Part shown: positions 7,799-13,880 of the stretch, piece after piece
Numbering within the stretch: the stretch's first letter is position 1
Layout of the letters: every line of letters starts with the position of its first letter
Assembly: GCA_020426085.1 (NCBI GenBank)
Contig: JAGQQP010000047.1
Coordinates: 1 to 13,880 of the forward strand
Direction of reading: 5' to 3'
Source: Planctomycetaceae bacterium
GTDB taxonomy: Bacteria > Planctomycetota > Planctomycetia > Planctomycetales > Planctomycetaceae
DNA: 13,880 bases
Program-made: the position numbers and the translations under genes
The notes under the pieces: generated by a model
Told to the model about the DNA's origin: nothing
The model's input: only the letters and a program-made list of their open reading frames with translations
The model's database searches: none

Positions 7799-7871
7799 CT
7801 GGGTTCGCAGCCATCGGATAAAATGTCTGGAGAAATACCTGTTTCAATCAGGATAAATTTAGTTCGGGAGT

Positions 7872-7922
7872 ACAATTCTAGCTGCTGCAGACAAGTCAAT
7901 GCAACCGGAACCTGTAGTTCCG
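7872..7922 (-). promoter_or_regulatory. Candidate promoter of the sigma/anti-sigma pair with an adjacent inverted repeat
   Basis: On the minus strand TTGACT (7894-7899) is followed after 16 bases by AATTGT (7872-7877), a weak sigma-70-like match about 75 bases before the sigma gene. Just upstream lies the inverted repeat CGGAAC-5-GTTCCG at 7906-7922, 20 bases after the mtdB stop. It has no T-run on the minus strand, so it is more likely a binding site or a weak transcript end than an intrinsic terminator. Confidence 0.25.
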
Positions 7923-7942
7923 AGGCATTTTGCTGCCAGGAA

Positions 7943-8806
7943 TCAAGACTGTAGATCGACACCAATCTGATAGATTTCTTCCGTATCGAGCAGCAGATCA
8001 TTGGATTCAAACAGCTTCTGGATGGCGGCTTTGTGAATCTTCATTTTCGTCCCGCCGACACCAATAGCTCCATAACAGAGAATTCCGTCCCGATCGGTCG
8101 CTTTATCCATCACATCGACTTCTTCAATACCCGCGGGGGGAACTGCATTGAGGTCGATGACCACCTTGAGCTGTTTCATCGGTTTCCAGCAGGCGGCAGG
8201 CAGCAGTTTGACTCCGGCTGCTCCGGCGGAAATGATAAGACTGGTATCATGGTTGGCGGCTTCGATCTGTTTATGATCTTTCAGTGCCAGCGGAGTCAGT
8301 TGCGCCCCGTCGACAATCCGGGCGATCGCATCACAGCTCGCCTGCGCGCGTTCTACGGAGCGAGAAGCAATAATCACCTTTGCGCCCCGTTTTGCCAGCA
8401 GTTGTGCGGCTCTCAGGCCAACGGGACCGGTTCCTCCCAGCACCAGGGCAGTCGTCTCGGAAAAGTCGAGATGTTTTCCTGCTGCAAGGACCGCAGCGGC
8501 TGCGGTTGTGTTGGAACCGTTCGAATCCATCATGACGGAGACCCGCATAGGTCCGAAAAAAGTGTCCTGGATTTTCTGAAACAGATTTTCTCCGGAATGC
8601 ACATCACCGCCACCCACAAAAAGAGCTGTATTGTTTAACTCTTTGGGCCCCCGTGTAAATATCGCGCCATGCACGAGTGGTTCCACATTCACGGGAGAAA
8701 CATCGCTGTAGCTCATTAATTCGTCGACGCCGGCATCCACGGCGACGACTCGGTCAAATGTGCTGGCGTGCGCATCGGTATCCAGCTGAATCAGTATTTT
8801 TTTCAT
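7943..8806 (-). CDS. mtdB: NAD(P)-dependent methylenetetrahydromethanopterin dehydrogenase
   Basis: This 287-residue cytoplasmic enzyme oxidises methylene-H4MPT to methenyl-H4MPT, the step after formaldehyde capture by Fae. The N-terminus MKKILIQLDTDAHASTFDRV is typical of MtdA/MtdB. DSNGSNTTAAAAV (94-106) belongs to the pterin-binding cleft region, GGTGPVG (124-130) is the Rossmann dinucleotide loop, and ASRS (147-150) after the second strand fits phosphate binding of NADP. The C-terminal LCYGAIGVGGTKMKIHKAAI (243-262) is also family-like. I prefer the ATG at 8806; an in-frame TTG at 8818 would add four residues. Fae next door and H4MPT synthesis genes nearby favour MtdB over the methylene-H4F enzyme MtdA. 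A hairpin lies between fae and this gene, so its expression may be set by read-through. Confidence 0.93.
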   Translation of the reverse strand: MKKILIQLDTDAHASTFDRVVAVDAGVDELMSYSDVSPVNVEPLVHGAIFTRGPKELNNTALFVGGGDVHSGENLFQKIQDTFFGPMRVSVMMDSNGSNTTAAAAVLAAGKHLDFSETTALVLGGTGPVGLRAAQLLAKRGAKVIIASRSVERAQASCDAIARIVDGAQLTPLALKDHKQIEAANHDTSLIISAGAAGVKLLPAACWKPMKQLKVVIDLNAVPPAGIEEVDVMDKATDRDGILCYGAIGVGGTKMKIHKAAIQKLFESNDLLLDTEEIYQIGVDLQS

Positions 8807-8850
8807 GTGAAATCTCAATCACTCTATCAATTCAGAAACGGTCCAAAGAA

Positions 8851-8879
8851 ATACCCCTGTTCCGGAAGAACAGGGGTAT
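8851..8879 (-). terminator. Strong hairpin between fae and mtdB
   Basis: A perfect 12-base-pair stem (ATACCCCTGTTC pairing with GAACAGGGGTAT) with a five-base loop lies 32-60 bases after the fae stop codon. On the minus strand it is followed by TTCTTTGG, a short imperfect T-rich tail. It probably terminates or attenuates the highly expressed fae message, or protects its 3' end, while letting some transcription reach mtdB. Confidence 0.6.
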
Positions 8880-8910
8880 GTATTCAATTTCGCCATCCCT
8901 ACTGTCTGGT

Positions 8911-9408
8911 TCAGCCAGCGTAGAAGGGGTGAGTTGCTTCACTCTTCTTGGCAATCATTTCATCAGCAGAAGGCTCGTTCTTCATAGCACGAGCGATGGC
9001 TTCTTTGGTTGCTTCATAATTGTAATCGAAGATTTTCTTATCGTCGTCCGCTTCCCAGTGGATGAAGACGCCACAGACAATAACGAGATCTTCGCATTGA
9101 TCTTTAGGAATCACGCCGGCTTCAACACTGTCTGCGACGGCTTTCGCGACGGCATATTGAGCGGGACCGAACATCTGCACGGCCTGTTTTGCACCTTTGA
9201 TGGTGACTTTGGTGACCATCACGGTTGCTGGCTTCACTGCCAGGTTTGGTGACAAGACAGCCAACAGGTTACTATGACCCATTTTCTGGCTGGACAGAGC
9301 GTTTGCAAAAGCTGCACCGACAGGACCGGATTTGTCACCAATCAACAAATCGATATGAGCAACTTCATTACCTTCACCCACAAGTGACTCACCGACAAAC
9401 ATTGACAT
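8911..9408 (-). CDS. fae: Formaldehyde-activating enzyme
   Basis: Fae catalyses the condensation of formaldehyde with tetrahydromethanopterin to methylene-H4MPT, for detoxification or oxidation of one-carbon units in the cytoplasm. The 165-residue protein is collinear with known Fae. MFVGESLVGEGNEVAHIDLL (residues 3-22) contains His18, which corresponds to the catalytic His17 of Methylobacterium Fae when the initiator Met is not counted. Further family segments are GPVGAAFANAL, KPATVMVTKVTIKGAKQA, MFGPAQYAVAKAVADSV and CGVFIHWEADD. I chose the ATG at 9408 because GGAGAA precedes it by six bases; an in-frame GTG at 9438 would lengthen the protein without support. It heads the minus-strand block, is followed by a strong hairpin and then mtdB, and is divergent from an H4MPT-associated ATP-grasp gene. 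Confidence 0.96.
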   Translation of the reverse strand: MSMFVGESLVGEGNEVAHIDLLIGDKSGPVGAAFANALSSQKMGHSNLLAVLSPNLAVKPATVMVTKVTIKGAKQAVQMFGPAQYAVAKAVADSVEAGVIPKDQCEDLVIVCGVFIHWEADDDKKIFDYNYEATKEAIARAMKNEPSADEMIAKKSEATHPFYAG

Positions 9409-9667
9409 TCTTCGTTCTCCATTTCTTATCAGGTTCACATAGTTATGCTGTTAGCACAATTAAAAACGGATCACGAATACCGCAGTCCAGATAGGGACGG
9501 CGAAACAAACTATTCAAGCCTGATTCACCTTGGATCATTCGTAGCCTCTAACAAGTAATAACAATTTAAGAAGAGGATTGCCAGTAAACCGCTGGTAATC
9601 ACTCTAAATCCTCATAAAATTGTCGTGTTACTCCACCGGTACTCTCTCAGATGCATAGAAAAAAACA
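9409..9667. promoter_or_regulatory. Divergent control region between fae and the ATP-grasp gene
   Basis: This gap of 259 bases must carry the promoters of fae (minus strand) and the ATP-grasp gene (plus strand). The fae Shine-Dalgarno GGAGAA is at 9415-9420 on the minus strand. A minus-strand TTGAAT-18-TATCTG pair, roughly 70-100 bases before fae, is only a weak promoter match. Nearer the plus-strand gene is a nested inverted repeat: outer arms GAGGATT (9573-9579) and AATCCTC (9607-9613), with an inner repeat CCAG-7-CTGG (9581-9595). It may be an operator or a structured leader. Confidence 0.4.
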
Positions 9668-10969
9668 GTGAATTTTCCTGGAAAAACTTCTGTACTGATC
9701 GTTGGCGCCAGTACGCGGGCGGCTGCCTGTTCTGCTATCCGTGCCGGCTTTCAGCCTGTCTGTGCAGATCAGTTTGCAGACAGGGATCTACGCGCAGTCA
9801 CAGAGGTCATTTTTAAAATAGACGACAGCAATCACTGGCTGGAAGAGATTTTGAAACGGGAACCACAAGACTGGATCTACACCGGCGCACTGGAAAACCG
9901 GCCGGAACTCATTCAACAGATCAATCGACGTCATACGCTGCAGGGAAACGCAGGAGAATCGCTAAAAAAAGTGCGCGATCCATTTATTCTGCAGGAGCTG
10001 CTCGCCAATCAATCAATCCCATTCGCCCCCTGTCTGCCTGCCGATGCACCTACTCCCCCTCGGGAACTCTGGCTTTCTAAACCCCTCCTGAGTGCCGCCG
10101 GTCAGGGAATCCGTTTCGCAGGGGAACACGTAATCGATCCAGCCGACTCTGCGCACTATTACCTGCAGCAGTATCAGCCTGGAATCCCTCTGTCTGCCCT
10201 GTTTCTCGCTGATCGAGACTGTTGCGTGCTGGTGGGTACCGCGGTGCAATTGATTGGAAATCTGGCCCTGCAGGCTGCCGGGTTTCAGTTTTGTGGAGGT
10301 ATGACATTATCTCCCGTGCCAGCGGAATGGCGTCATATGCTGGAGAAACTGGGACAAAATGTCGCGCGCGAATGTCAGCTCAGAGGACTGTTTGGCTGCG
10401 ATCTGATCTGGAATCCGGACCAGCAACCGGGATTATGGCTGACCGAAGTAAATCCCCGTTACACTGCTTTGACTGAACTGTTTGAACTGCAATATCAGTT
10501 GCCTCTGCTGCGGTGGCATTTTGCCGCCTGTCGCTCCCGGGAAGAGTCTTCGCGAGCTACAGAATACTCCGTCGCGGAACTGATTCAGCTACTGAAAACC
10601 AGAGAGAAACAGCATTTATCACCTGTTTCCAAGGGAATTTTCTATGCACCGACGGATCTGCCTGCCCCTGAACTGGACTTCGAATCTTTTAACGCACAAG
10701 AAGCCTGGCAGATTCCCGCTTTCGCGGATATCCCTGATCCGGGAGCTATCATTCCGGCCGGGACTCCTGTCTGCACACTTTTTGGGACTGGCTCCGACCG
10801 TGAAAGCTGCCTGACTTCACTGGCAGATCAAATTCTCAACTATCAGCGGCAGATTCAGCCTGAGCTGACGAGGGATCTGAGCAGGCAGGAACTCTGTAAC
10901 ATGCTCTGGCCGCAAAAGGAATCGGAAAAACTGTTTTTTCCAGGTTTTTTCTCAAGCAGGAATGTATGA
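9668..10969 (+). CDS. ATP-grasp protein associated with tetrahydromethanopterin genes
   Basis: A 433-residue ATP-grasp ligase-like protein. The N-terminal domain begins SVLIVGASTRAAACSAIRAG (8-27), a Rossmann-like pre-ATP-grasp fold. Nucleotide-binding features include LSKPLLSAAGQGI (136-148, with Lys138 and a Gly-rich loop). Metal and ATP ligands are likely in GLFGCDLIW (240-248, Asp245) and TEVNPRYT (259-266, Glu260 and Asn262). The fold joins a carboxylate to an amine or thiol through an acyl phosphate; the substrate here is unknown. A family of such proteins (I recall orfY, COG2232-like) occurs with H4MPT synthesis genes in methylotrophs and planctomycetes, so addition of a side-chain group to the cofactor is a reasonable inference. 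The start is GTG; an ATG at 9651 is out of frame and quickly stops. No strong Shine-Dalgarno is seen. The C-terminal third (about 310-433) is less conserved-looking. Confidence 0.8.
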   Translation: MNFPGKTSVLIVGASTRAAACSAIRAGFQPVCADQFADRDLRAVTEVIFKIDDSNHWLEEILKREPQDWIYTGALENRPELIQQINRRHTLQGNAGESLKKVRDPFILQELLANQSIPFAPCLPADAPTPPRELWLSKPLLSAAGQGIRFAGEHVIDPADSAHYYLQQYQPGIPLSALFLADRDCCVLVGTAVQLIGNLALQAAGFQFCGGMTLSPVPAEWRHMLEKLGQNVARECQLRGLFGCDLIWNPDQQPGLWLTEVNPRYTALTELFELQYQLPLLRWHFAACRSREESSRATEYSVAELIQLLKTREKQHLSPVSKGIFYAPTDLPAPELDFESFNAQEAWQIPAFADIPDPGAIIPAGTPVCTLFGTGSDRESCLTSLADQILNYQRQIQPELTRDLSRQELCNMLWPQKESEKLFFPGFFSSRNV

Positions 10970-11049
10970 GGTTCGTTTCTTGAAGATTGAACTGAATGGT
11001 TATAAAATCCAGTTTAGAACTGGCGTTCCCGAGGACGACATATAATTCA

Positions 11050-11074
11050 CAGACGAAGTTTTCGTCTGGTTTTT
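11050..11074 (+). terminator. Intrinsic terminator after the ATP-grasp gene
   Basis: An eight-base-pair stem (CAGACGAA pairing with TTCGTCTG) with a three-base loop is followed by G and TTTTT. It stands 80 bases after the ATP-grasp stop and 30 bases before the enolase-family start, so it separates the two plus-strand genes. It could also act as an attenuator in the leader of the downstream gene. Confidence 0.6.
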
Positions 11075-11104
11075 CACGCAACATGAAGGAATAATTTCGG
11101 ACCG

Positions 11105-12457
11105 ATGCCCAAGTCAACAGATATCAAAATTGTTGAGGCAAAATTTTCAACTGAAGAAGTCCCCTTCCGGACCCCCCTCAAATTTGGCGGTCGGGTGATG
11201 GACAGCAGCGTTCTGTTGAATGTGGAAGTCATCGTTGAAACGCGCAATGGTAAACAGGGTATCGGAATCGGCAGTATGCCGGCAGGCAACATCTGGGCCT
11301 GGCCATCCGCTGTCGTCAGTCCGGAAGAGTCGCTGAAAGCGATGATCGAGTTTCTGGAAGAAGCGGTCGAGATCGCTAATATCTGTCCGGAAGTTGCACA
11401 CCCGATCGATCTGATGTATCACATCTCGGCCGAATACCATTTCATGGCCAAGAAGCTTTCCAAACGACTCGGTCTGGCCGAAGAAATTCCGGATCTGGCA
11501 CAACTGGTCGCATCGAGCCCACTGGATGCAGCGATCCATGACGGCTTCGGACGCGCGAACCATATCAACAGCTACAACGGTCTCTCTGCAGAATACATGA
11601 ACCACGATCTGGCCGAGTACCTCGACGATCAATTCAAAGGGGAATATCTGGATCAGTACACACTGCGCGATCCCAAACCGACACTGCCGCTGTATCACCT
11701 GGTCGGTGCCTTAGACCCGATCACAGAAGCGGACATCACCGAACGTGTTAACGACGGCCTGCCTGAAACGCTGGGTGAATGGATCAAAGCTGACGGCCTG
11801 ACGCATCTGAAAATCAAACTCTCCGGCGATAACCTGGACTGGGATATCAGTCGCGTCATCGCTGTCGAGAATGAAGCCGTCAAAGCACAAGGAGAGCGCG
11901 GACAGGATTCGTGGGTTTACTCTCTCGATTTCAATGAGAAGTGTGAGAACGTGGATTACGTACTCGAATTCCTCAACAAAATTCGCAAGCAGACACCGGC
12001 CGCCTTTGATCGCGTCCAATACATCGAACAGCCTACCAACCGCGATCTGAAAGCCAACCCGGAAAACAAAATGCACGAAGCGGCTAAAATCAAACCGGTT
12101 GTGATCGACGAATCGCTGGTCGATTATGAATCGCTGCTGCTCAGTCGCGATCTGGGTTATTCAGGCGTGGCTTTGAAAGCCTGCAAGGGACAGACAGAAT
12201 CGCTCTTCCTGGGGGCCGCTGCTCAGAAGTTTGATATGTTCCTCTGCGTGCAGGACCTGACCTGCTGCGGTTATTCATTCCTGCATTCTGCCAGCCTGGC
12301 GGCACGCATTCCCACAATTGCTGCCATTGAAGGCAACGGTCGTCAGTACTGTCCCGGCCCGAATAAGAAGTGGAAACGCTCTTATCCCGGCATGTTCAAT
12401 ATCACCGATGGTACCGTGAAGACAGCAGAACTGAACGGTGACGGACTGGGCTTTTAA
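11105..12457 (+). CDS. Enolase-superfamily protein, mandelate racemase/muconate lactonizing type
   Basis: A 450-residue enolase-superfamily enzyme. These proteins use Mg2+ to stabilise an enolate formed by removing a proton next to a carboxylate. The active-site set is complete and in order: K236-I-K238 on the second barrel strand, metal ligands Asp275 (YSLDFNEKC), Glu308 (YIEQP) and Asp335 (VVIDES), and Lys358 (ALKACKG) on the sixth strand. This pattern is that of the muconate-lactonizing/dipeptide-epimerase/OSBS subgroup; it is not that of enolase or mandelate racemase proper. The protein is longer than typical members (about 350-380 residues), with the extra length around the capping domain (about 60-200). 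The substrate cannot be told from sequence. GAAGGA lies about 15 bases before the ATG, rather far. It is separated from the ATP-grasp gene by a terminator, so a link to one-carbon metabolism is only positional. Confidence 0.85.
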   Translation: MPKSTDIKIVEAKFSTEEVPFRTPLKFGGRVMDSSVLLNVEVIVETRNGKQGIGIGSMPAGNIWAWPSAVVSPEESLKAMIEFLEEAVEIANICPEVAHPIDLMYHISAEYHFMAKKLSKRLGLAEEIPDLAQLVASSPLDAAIHDGFGRANHINSYNGLSAEYMNHDLAEYLDDQFKGEYLDQYTLRDPKPTLPLYHLVGALDPITEADITERVNDGLPETLGEWIKADGLTHLKIKLSGDNLDWDISRVIAVENEAVKAQGERGQDSWVYSLDFNEKCENVDYVLEFLNKIRKQTPAAFDRVQYIEQPTNRDLKANPENKMHEAAKIKPVVIDESLVDYESLLLSRDLGYSGVALKACKGQTESLFLGAAAQKFDMFLCVQDLTCCGYSFLHSASLAARIPTIAAIEGNGRQYCPGPNKKWKRSYPGMFNITDGTVKTAELNGDGLGF

Positions 12458-12486
12458 AACCCGGTTTCGGTTAACGGCATCGTACC

Positions 12487-13182
12487 TTACCAGATATTGT
12501 TGCGCTGCTGGTACGCCTGGAAGTTGAAGAACGCGAACAGCGCGAACATGATTCCCGCATAGCGCTGCTGGTGTGTGAAGAAATATGCGGCCAGACCGCC
12601 GGCCACAACCATCGAGATCTGCATCGCCAGCACATCGCCGCGCGAACGTTTCACTGTTTTACAGATATCTTCACAGATATGGCCGCCATCCAAAGGTAAT
12701 ACCGGCGCGAGGTTGATTAACCCCCAGATCAGGTTGATGAACAACAGGTCGTGAAAGGCCATGCCGATATAAAATCGAGCCTGCTCACTGAAACCATCCC
12801 AGACACCATATCGGACTGAGATATATCTGAAAAAAAGCACGGCCCCATACAGCCCGAATCCGGCCATGGGGCCTGCCGCCGAAATAATGATAGAACGTTG
12901 TGTGGTCAGCCCGGAATAAGGCTGATAAATCGCCAGCCCCCCAAAGTGATAGAGCACAATCTCGGGGGGCCAGCCAAAATATTTGGCCATGACAGCATGT
13001 CCCAGTTCGTGCATCAGGATCGAAACGAAAACGCAGGCAATCCAGATAATAGTGATTTTCGGATCATCGGGATACCAGCCCATAAACGCTGCCATCACCC
13101 AGAACAGAGGATGAACGCGCACCGGGATGCCAAACAAGGAAAAACGCAAATCAAATTCGGTGGGAGAAACATTTCCCAGCAT
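12487..13182 (-). CDS. Site-2-protease-like M50 metalloprotease
   Basis: A 231-residue polytopic membrane protein of the M50 family. It has a hydrophobic first segment (VHPLFWVMAAFMGWY, 23-37). The zinc-binding helix VSILMHELGHAVMAKYFG (53-70) carries His58, Glu59 and His62, the HExxH motif. The third ligand lies in NLAPVLPLDGGHI (157-169, Asp165). Further membrane segments lie at about 97-117, 143-159 and 190-222. No PDZ or CBS domain is present, so it is a minimal member. Such enzymes cut transmembrane helices, often of anti-sigma factors, but its substrate here is unknown. A GAG lies about eight bases upstream of the ATG. It converges on the enolase-family gene with a gap of 29 bases. Confidence 0.9.
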   Translation of the reverse strand: MLGNVSPTEFDLRFSLFGIPVRVHPLFWVMAAFMGWYPDDPKITIIWIACVFVSILMHELGHAVMAKYFGWPPEIVLYHFGGLAIYQPYSGLTTQRSIIISAAGPMAGFGLYGAVLFFRYISVRYGVWDGFSEQARFYIGMAFHDLLFINLIWGLINLAPVLPLDGGHICEDICKTVKRSRGDVLAMQISMVVAGGLAAYFFTHQQRYAGIMFALFAFFNFQAYQQRNNIW

Positions 13183-13592
13183 CTGCTCAACTTTCTGTTT
13201 GTATATCTATCTGTTTCTGGCGCAGATCATGTTCGTATCAACAGGATCGTGTCAGCTTATCTGTTATTATGTGAGAATGCACTCCCACGAAAGATCGAGA
13301 ATTGATCGCACTGTAGCCGGGTCTGTCAATCGAAGCAATTGCAGTTCATGTAGTGAGTTTCAGCGCTATCTACTGCCCGACTGGTCCCTTTAGTTTACTA
13401 AACTTTTATCCTGATAGAAAATAGTGGCATTGGCCAGATTCACAAGACTTAACATTGACGCATCTCACGAAAAGGCTACGATTTGCAGACAGAATGGGCA
13501 GTGGGTCGCACAAGTTCTGACTCTGACTGAATCTTGACCGATGACTCAGAGTTCTGCGGGGATACCCCGTGGGAGAAGGATTGACCATGCAA

Positions 13593-13640
13593 CGACACTT
13601 GAAGTGTCGCTACGATAGACGCTTATCGTAGCAACACTTC
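13593..13640. repeat. Compound palindromic element, REP-like
   Basis: Two overlapping inverted repeats lie here. CGACACTT-G-AAGTGTCG (13593-13609) is perfect. The second is a 17-base arm (13601-13617) that pairs with 13624-13640 around the loop GACGCT with a single mismatch. They share the segment 13601-13609, so the two hairpins exclude each other. The compactness and near-perfect pairing resemble repetitive extragenic palindromes or small non-autonomous elements. Only one copy is present in this window, so the repeat status is inference. Confidence 0.6.
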
Positions 13641-13659
13641 GTCACAGGATCGGTTGTGC

Positions 13660-13679
13660 GGCCCGCTGGCCATTTTTTT
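13660..13679 (+). terminator. Weak terminator-like GC stem with T-run
   Basis: GGCC-CGCT-GGCC at 13660-13671 is followed by A and seven T residues. A four-base-pair stem is short for an intrinsic terminator, but the T-run is clear and it follows the palindromic element by 20 bases. It would end a plus-strand transcript about 50 bases before the next start codon. Confidence 0.3.
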
Positions 13680-13730
13680 AGGCATTGCTGATGCCTTCAA
13701 ATCGAAACGGAATGACTGCAGGTTTTCTCA

Positions 13731-13880
13731 ATGGGTTTATTTGATTTCTTACGACGGATCTTTTTCGGTTCTCCCCCGAGCCAGACTGTCTCGCCAGTAG
13801 AGTCCGCGCCTGCCCCGGAAGCGGCCCTCCCGCGACAGCCCCGACGCAAAACCACACTGGAACCGTTACGCTACAGCAGC
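13731..13880 (+). CDS. N-terminal fragment of a protein, possibly reverse-transcriptase-like
   Basis: An open frame starts with ATG at 13731 and runs off the window after 50 codons. A short AGG lies eight bases upstream. The N-terminus MGLFDFLRRIFFGS is an amphipathic or hydrophobic helix. It is followed by a Pro/Ala/Ser-rich linker and then a basic motif, RQPRRKTTLEPLRYSS. I recall a similar arrangement (short MGxxxFL start, Pro-rich linker, RRxxxLxxLRY) at the beginning of group-specific reverse transcriptase proteins in planctomycetes, but no catalytic domain is in the window, so this is a weak hint and not an assignment. The codon pattern is consistent with real coding sequence. Confidence 0.55.
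   Translation, partial: MGLFDFLRRIFFGSPPSQTVSPVESAPAPEAALPRQPRRKTTLEPLRYSS

Larger units (their letters stand above)
13183..13730. other. Long non-coding stretch rich in inverted repeats
   Basis: No convincing gene is seen in these 548 bases. The left end should hold the promoter of the M50 protease (minus strand) and the right end that of the truncated last gene (plus strand). Structure increases from 13389 on: TTTAGT-TT-ACTAAA (13389-13402); a seven-base-pair hairpin ACTCTGA/TCAGAGT (13520-13526 with 13546-13552); the word GCTACGAT at 13475-13482 and 13609-13616 and inverted at 13625-13632; the large palindromic element at 13593-13640; and a short GC stem followed by a T-run (13660-13679). 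This could be a structured RNA, a REP-like element or both. Confidence 0.5.

Noticed and set aside
8033..8638. Open frame of 201 codons on the plus strand
   Set aside because: Antisense to mtdB, which has clear family motifs throughout.
10980..11006. TTGAAG-15-TATAAA as a promoter for the enolase-family gene
   Set aside because: The spacer is too short for a standard promoter and the terminator at 11050-11074 would lie between it and the gene.
11147..11698. Open frame of 183 codons on the minus strand
   Set aside because: Antisense to the enolase-superfamily gene; no domain seen.
13406..13588. Minus-strand open frame of 60 codons in the large intergenic gap
   Set aside because: No ribosome binding site and no recognisable protein features; it also overlaps the inverted repeats of this stretch.
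13431..13672. TGGCCAG (13431-13437) and CTGGCCA (13666-13672) as possible retron-like a1/a2 arms
   Set aside because: A seven-base inverted match is expected by chance in a region this size, the word is itself built on a GGCC palindrome, and no branch-site G or other retron landmark was convincing.

Overview
The window looks like a chromosomal segment of a planctomycete (Gimesia-like is my best guess, not proven). The evidence is a DUF1501 protein with a twin-arginine leader, together with bacterial genes of tetrahydromethanopterin (H4MPT)-linked one-carbon metabolism. Outside methylotrophic proteobacteria, that pathway is a known peculiarity of planctomycetes. Base composition is moderate and gene density is normal. 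No rRNA, tRNA, CRISPR array, insertion sequence or prophage gene was seen.

Layout. Positions 4-534 (+) encode a small membrane-anchored coiled-coil protein. A long minus-strand block then runs, in transcription order from 9408 down to 559: fae (formaldehyde-activating enzyme), mtdB (methylene-H4MPT dehydrogenase), an ECF sigma factor translationally coupled to a membrane anti-sigma factor, bamA (outer-membrane assembly factor), a DUF447 protein, mptG (beta-RFAP synthase) and a DUF1501 protein. Divergent from fae are an ATP-grasp enzyme (9668-10969, +) and, after a clear hairpin terminator, an enolase-superfamily enzyme (11105-12457, +). A site-2-protease-like M50 metalloprotease (12487-13182, -) converges on the latter. 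About 550 bases without a convincing gene follow, rich in inverted repeats. The window ends inside the start of another gene (13731 onward, +).

How the genes fit together. Fae condenses formaldehyde with H4MPT and MtdB oxidises the product. MptG commits precursors to H4MPT synthesis. The DUF447 and ATP-grasp proteins belong to the uncharacterised families that travel with H4MPT synthesis genes. The remaining pathway genes (mch, fhcABCD, other cofactor genes) are not in this window, so the locus is one piece of a dispersed pathway. BamA is a housekeeping gene embedded in it. The sigma/anti-sigma pair sits directly downstream of mtdB and could control part of the locus, but nothing in the sequence proves that.

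The points most worth a second look are: the CxxCH motif at the C-terminus of the anti-sigma factor; the low-complexity insertion in the last POTRA domain of BamA; the two uncharacterised H4MPT-associated proteins; and the palindrome-rich non-coding stretch ahead of the truncated last gene, which may be a reverse transcriptase (weak, memory-based hint).
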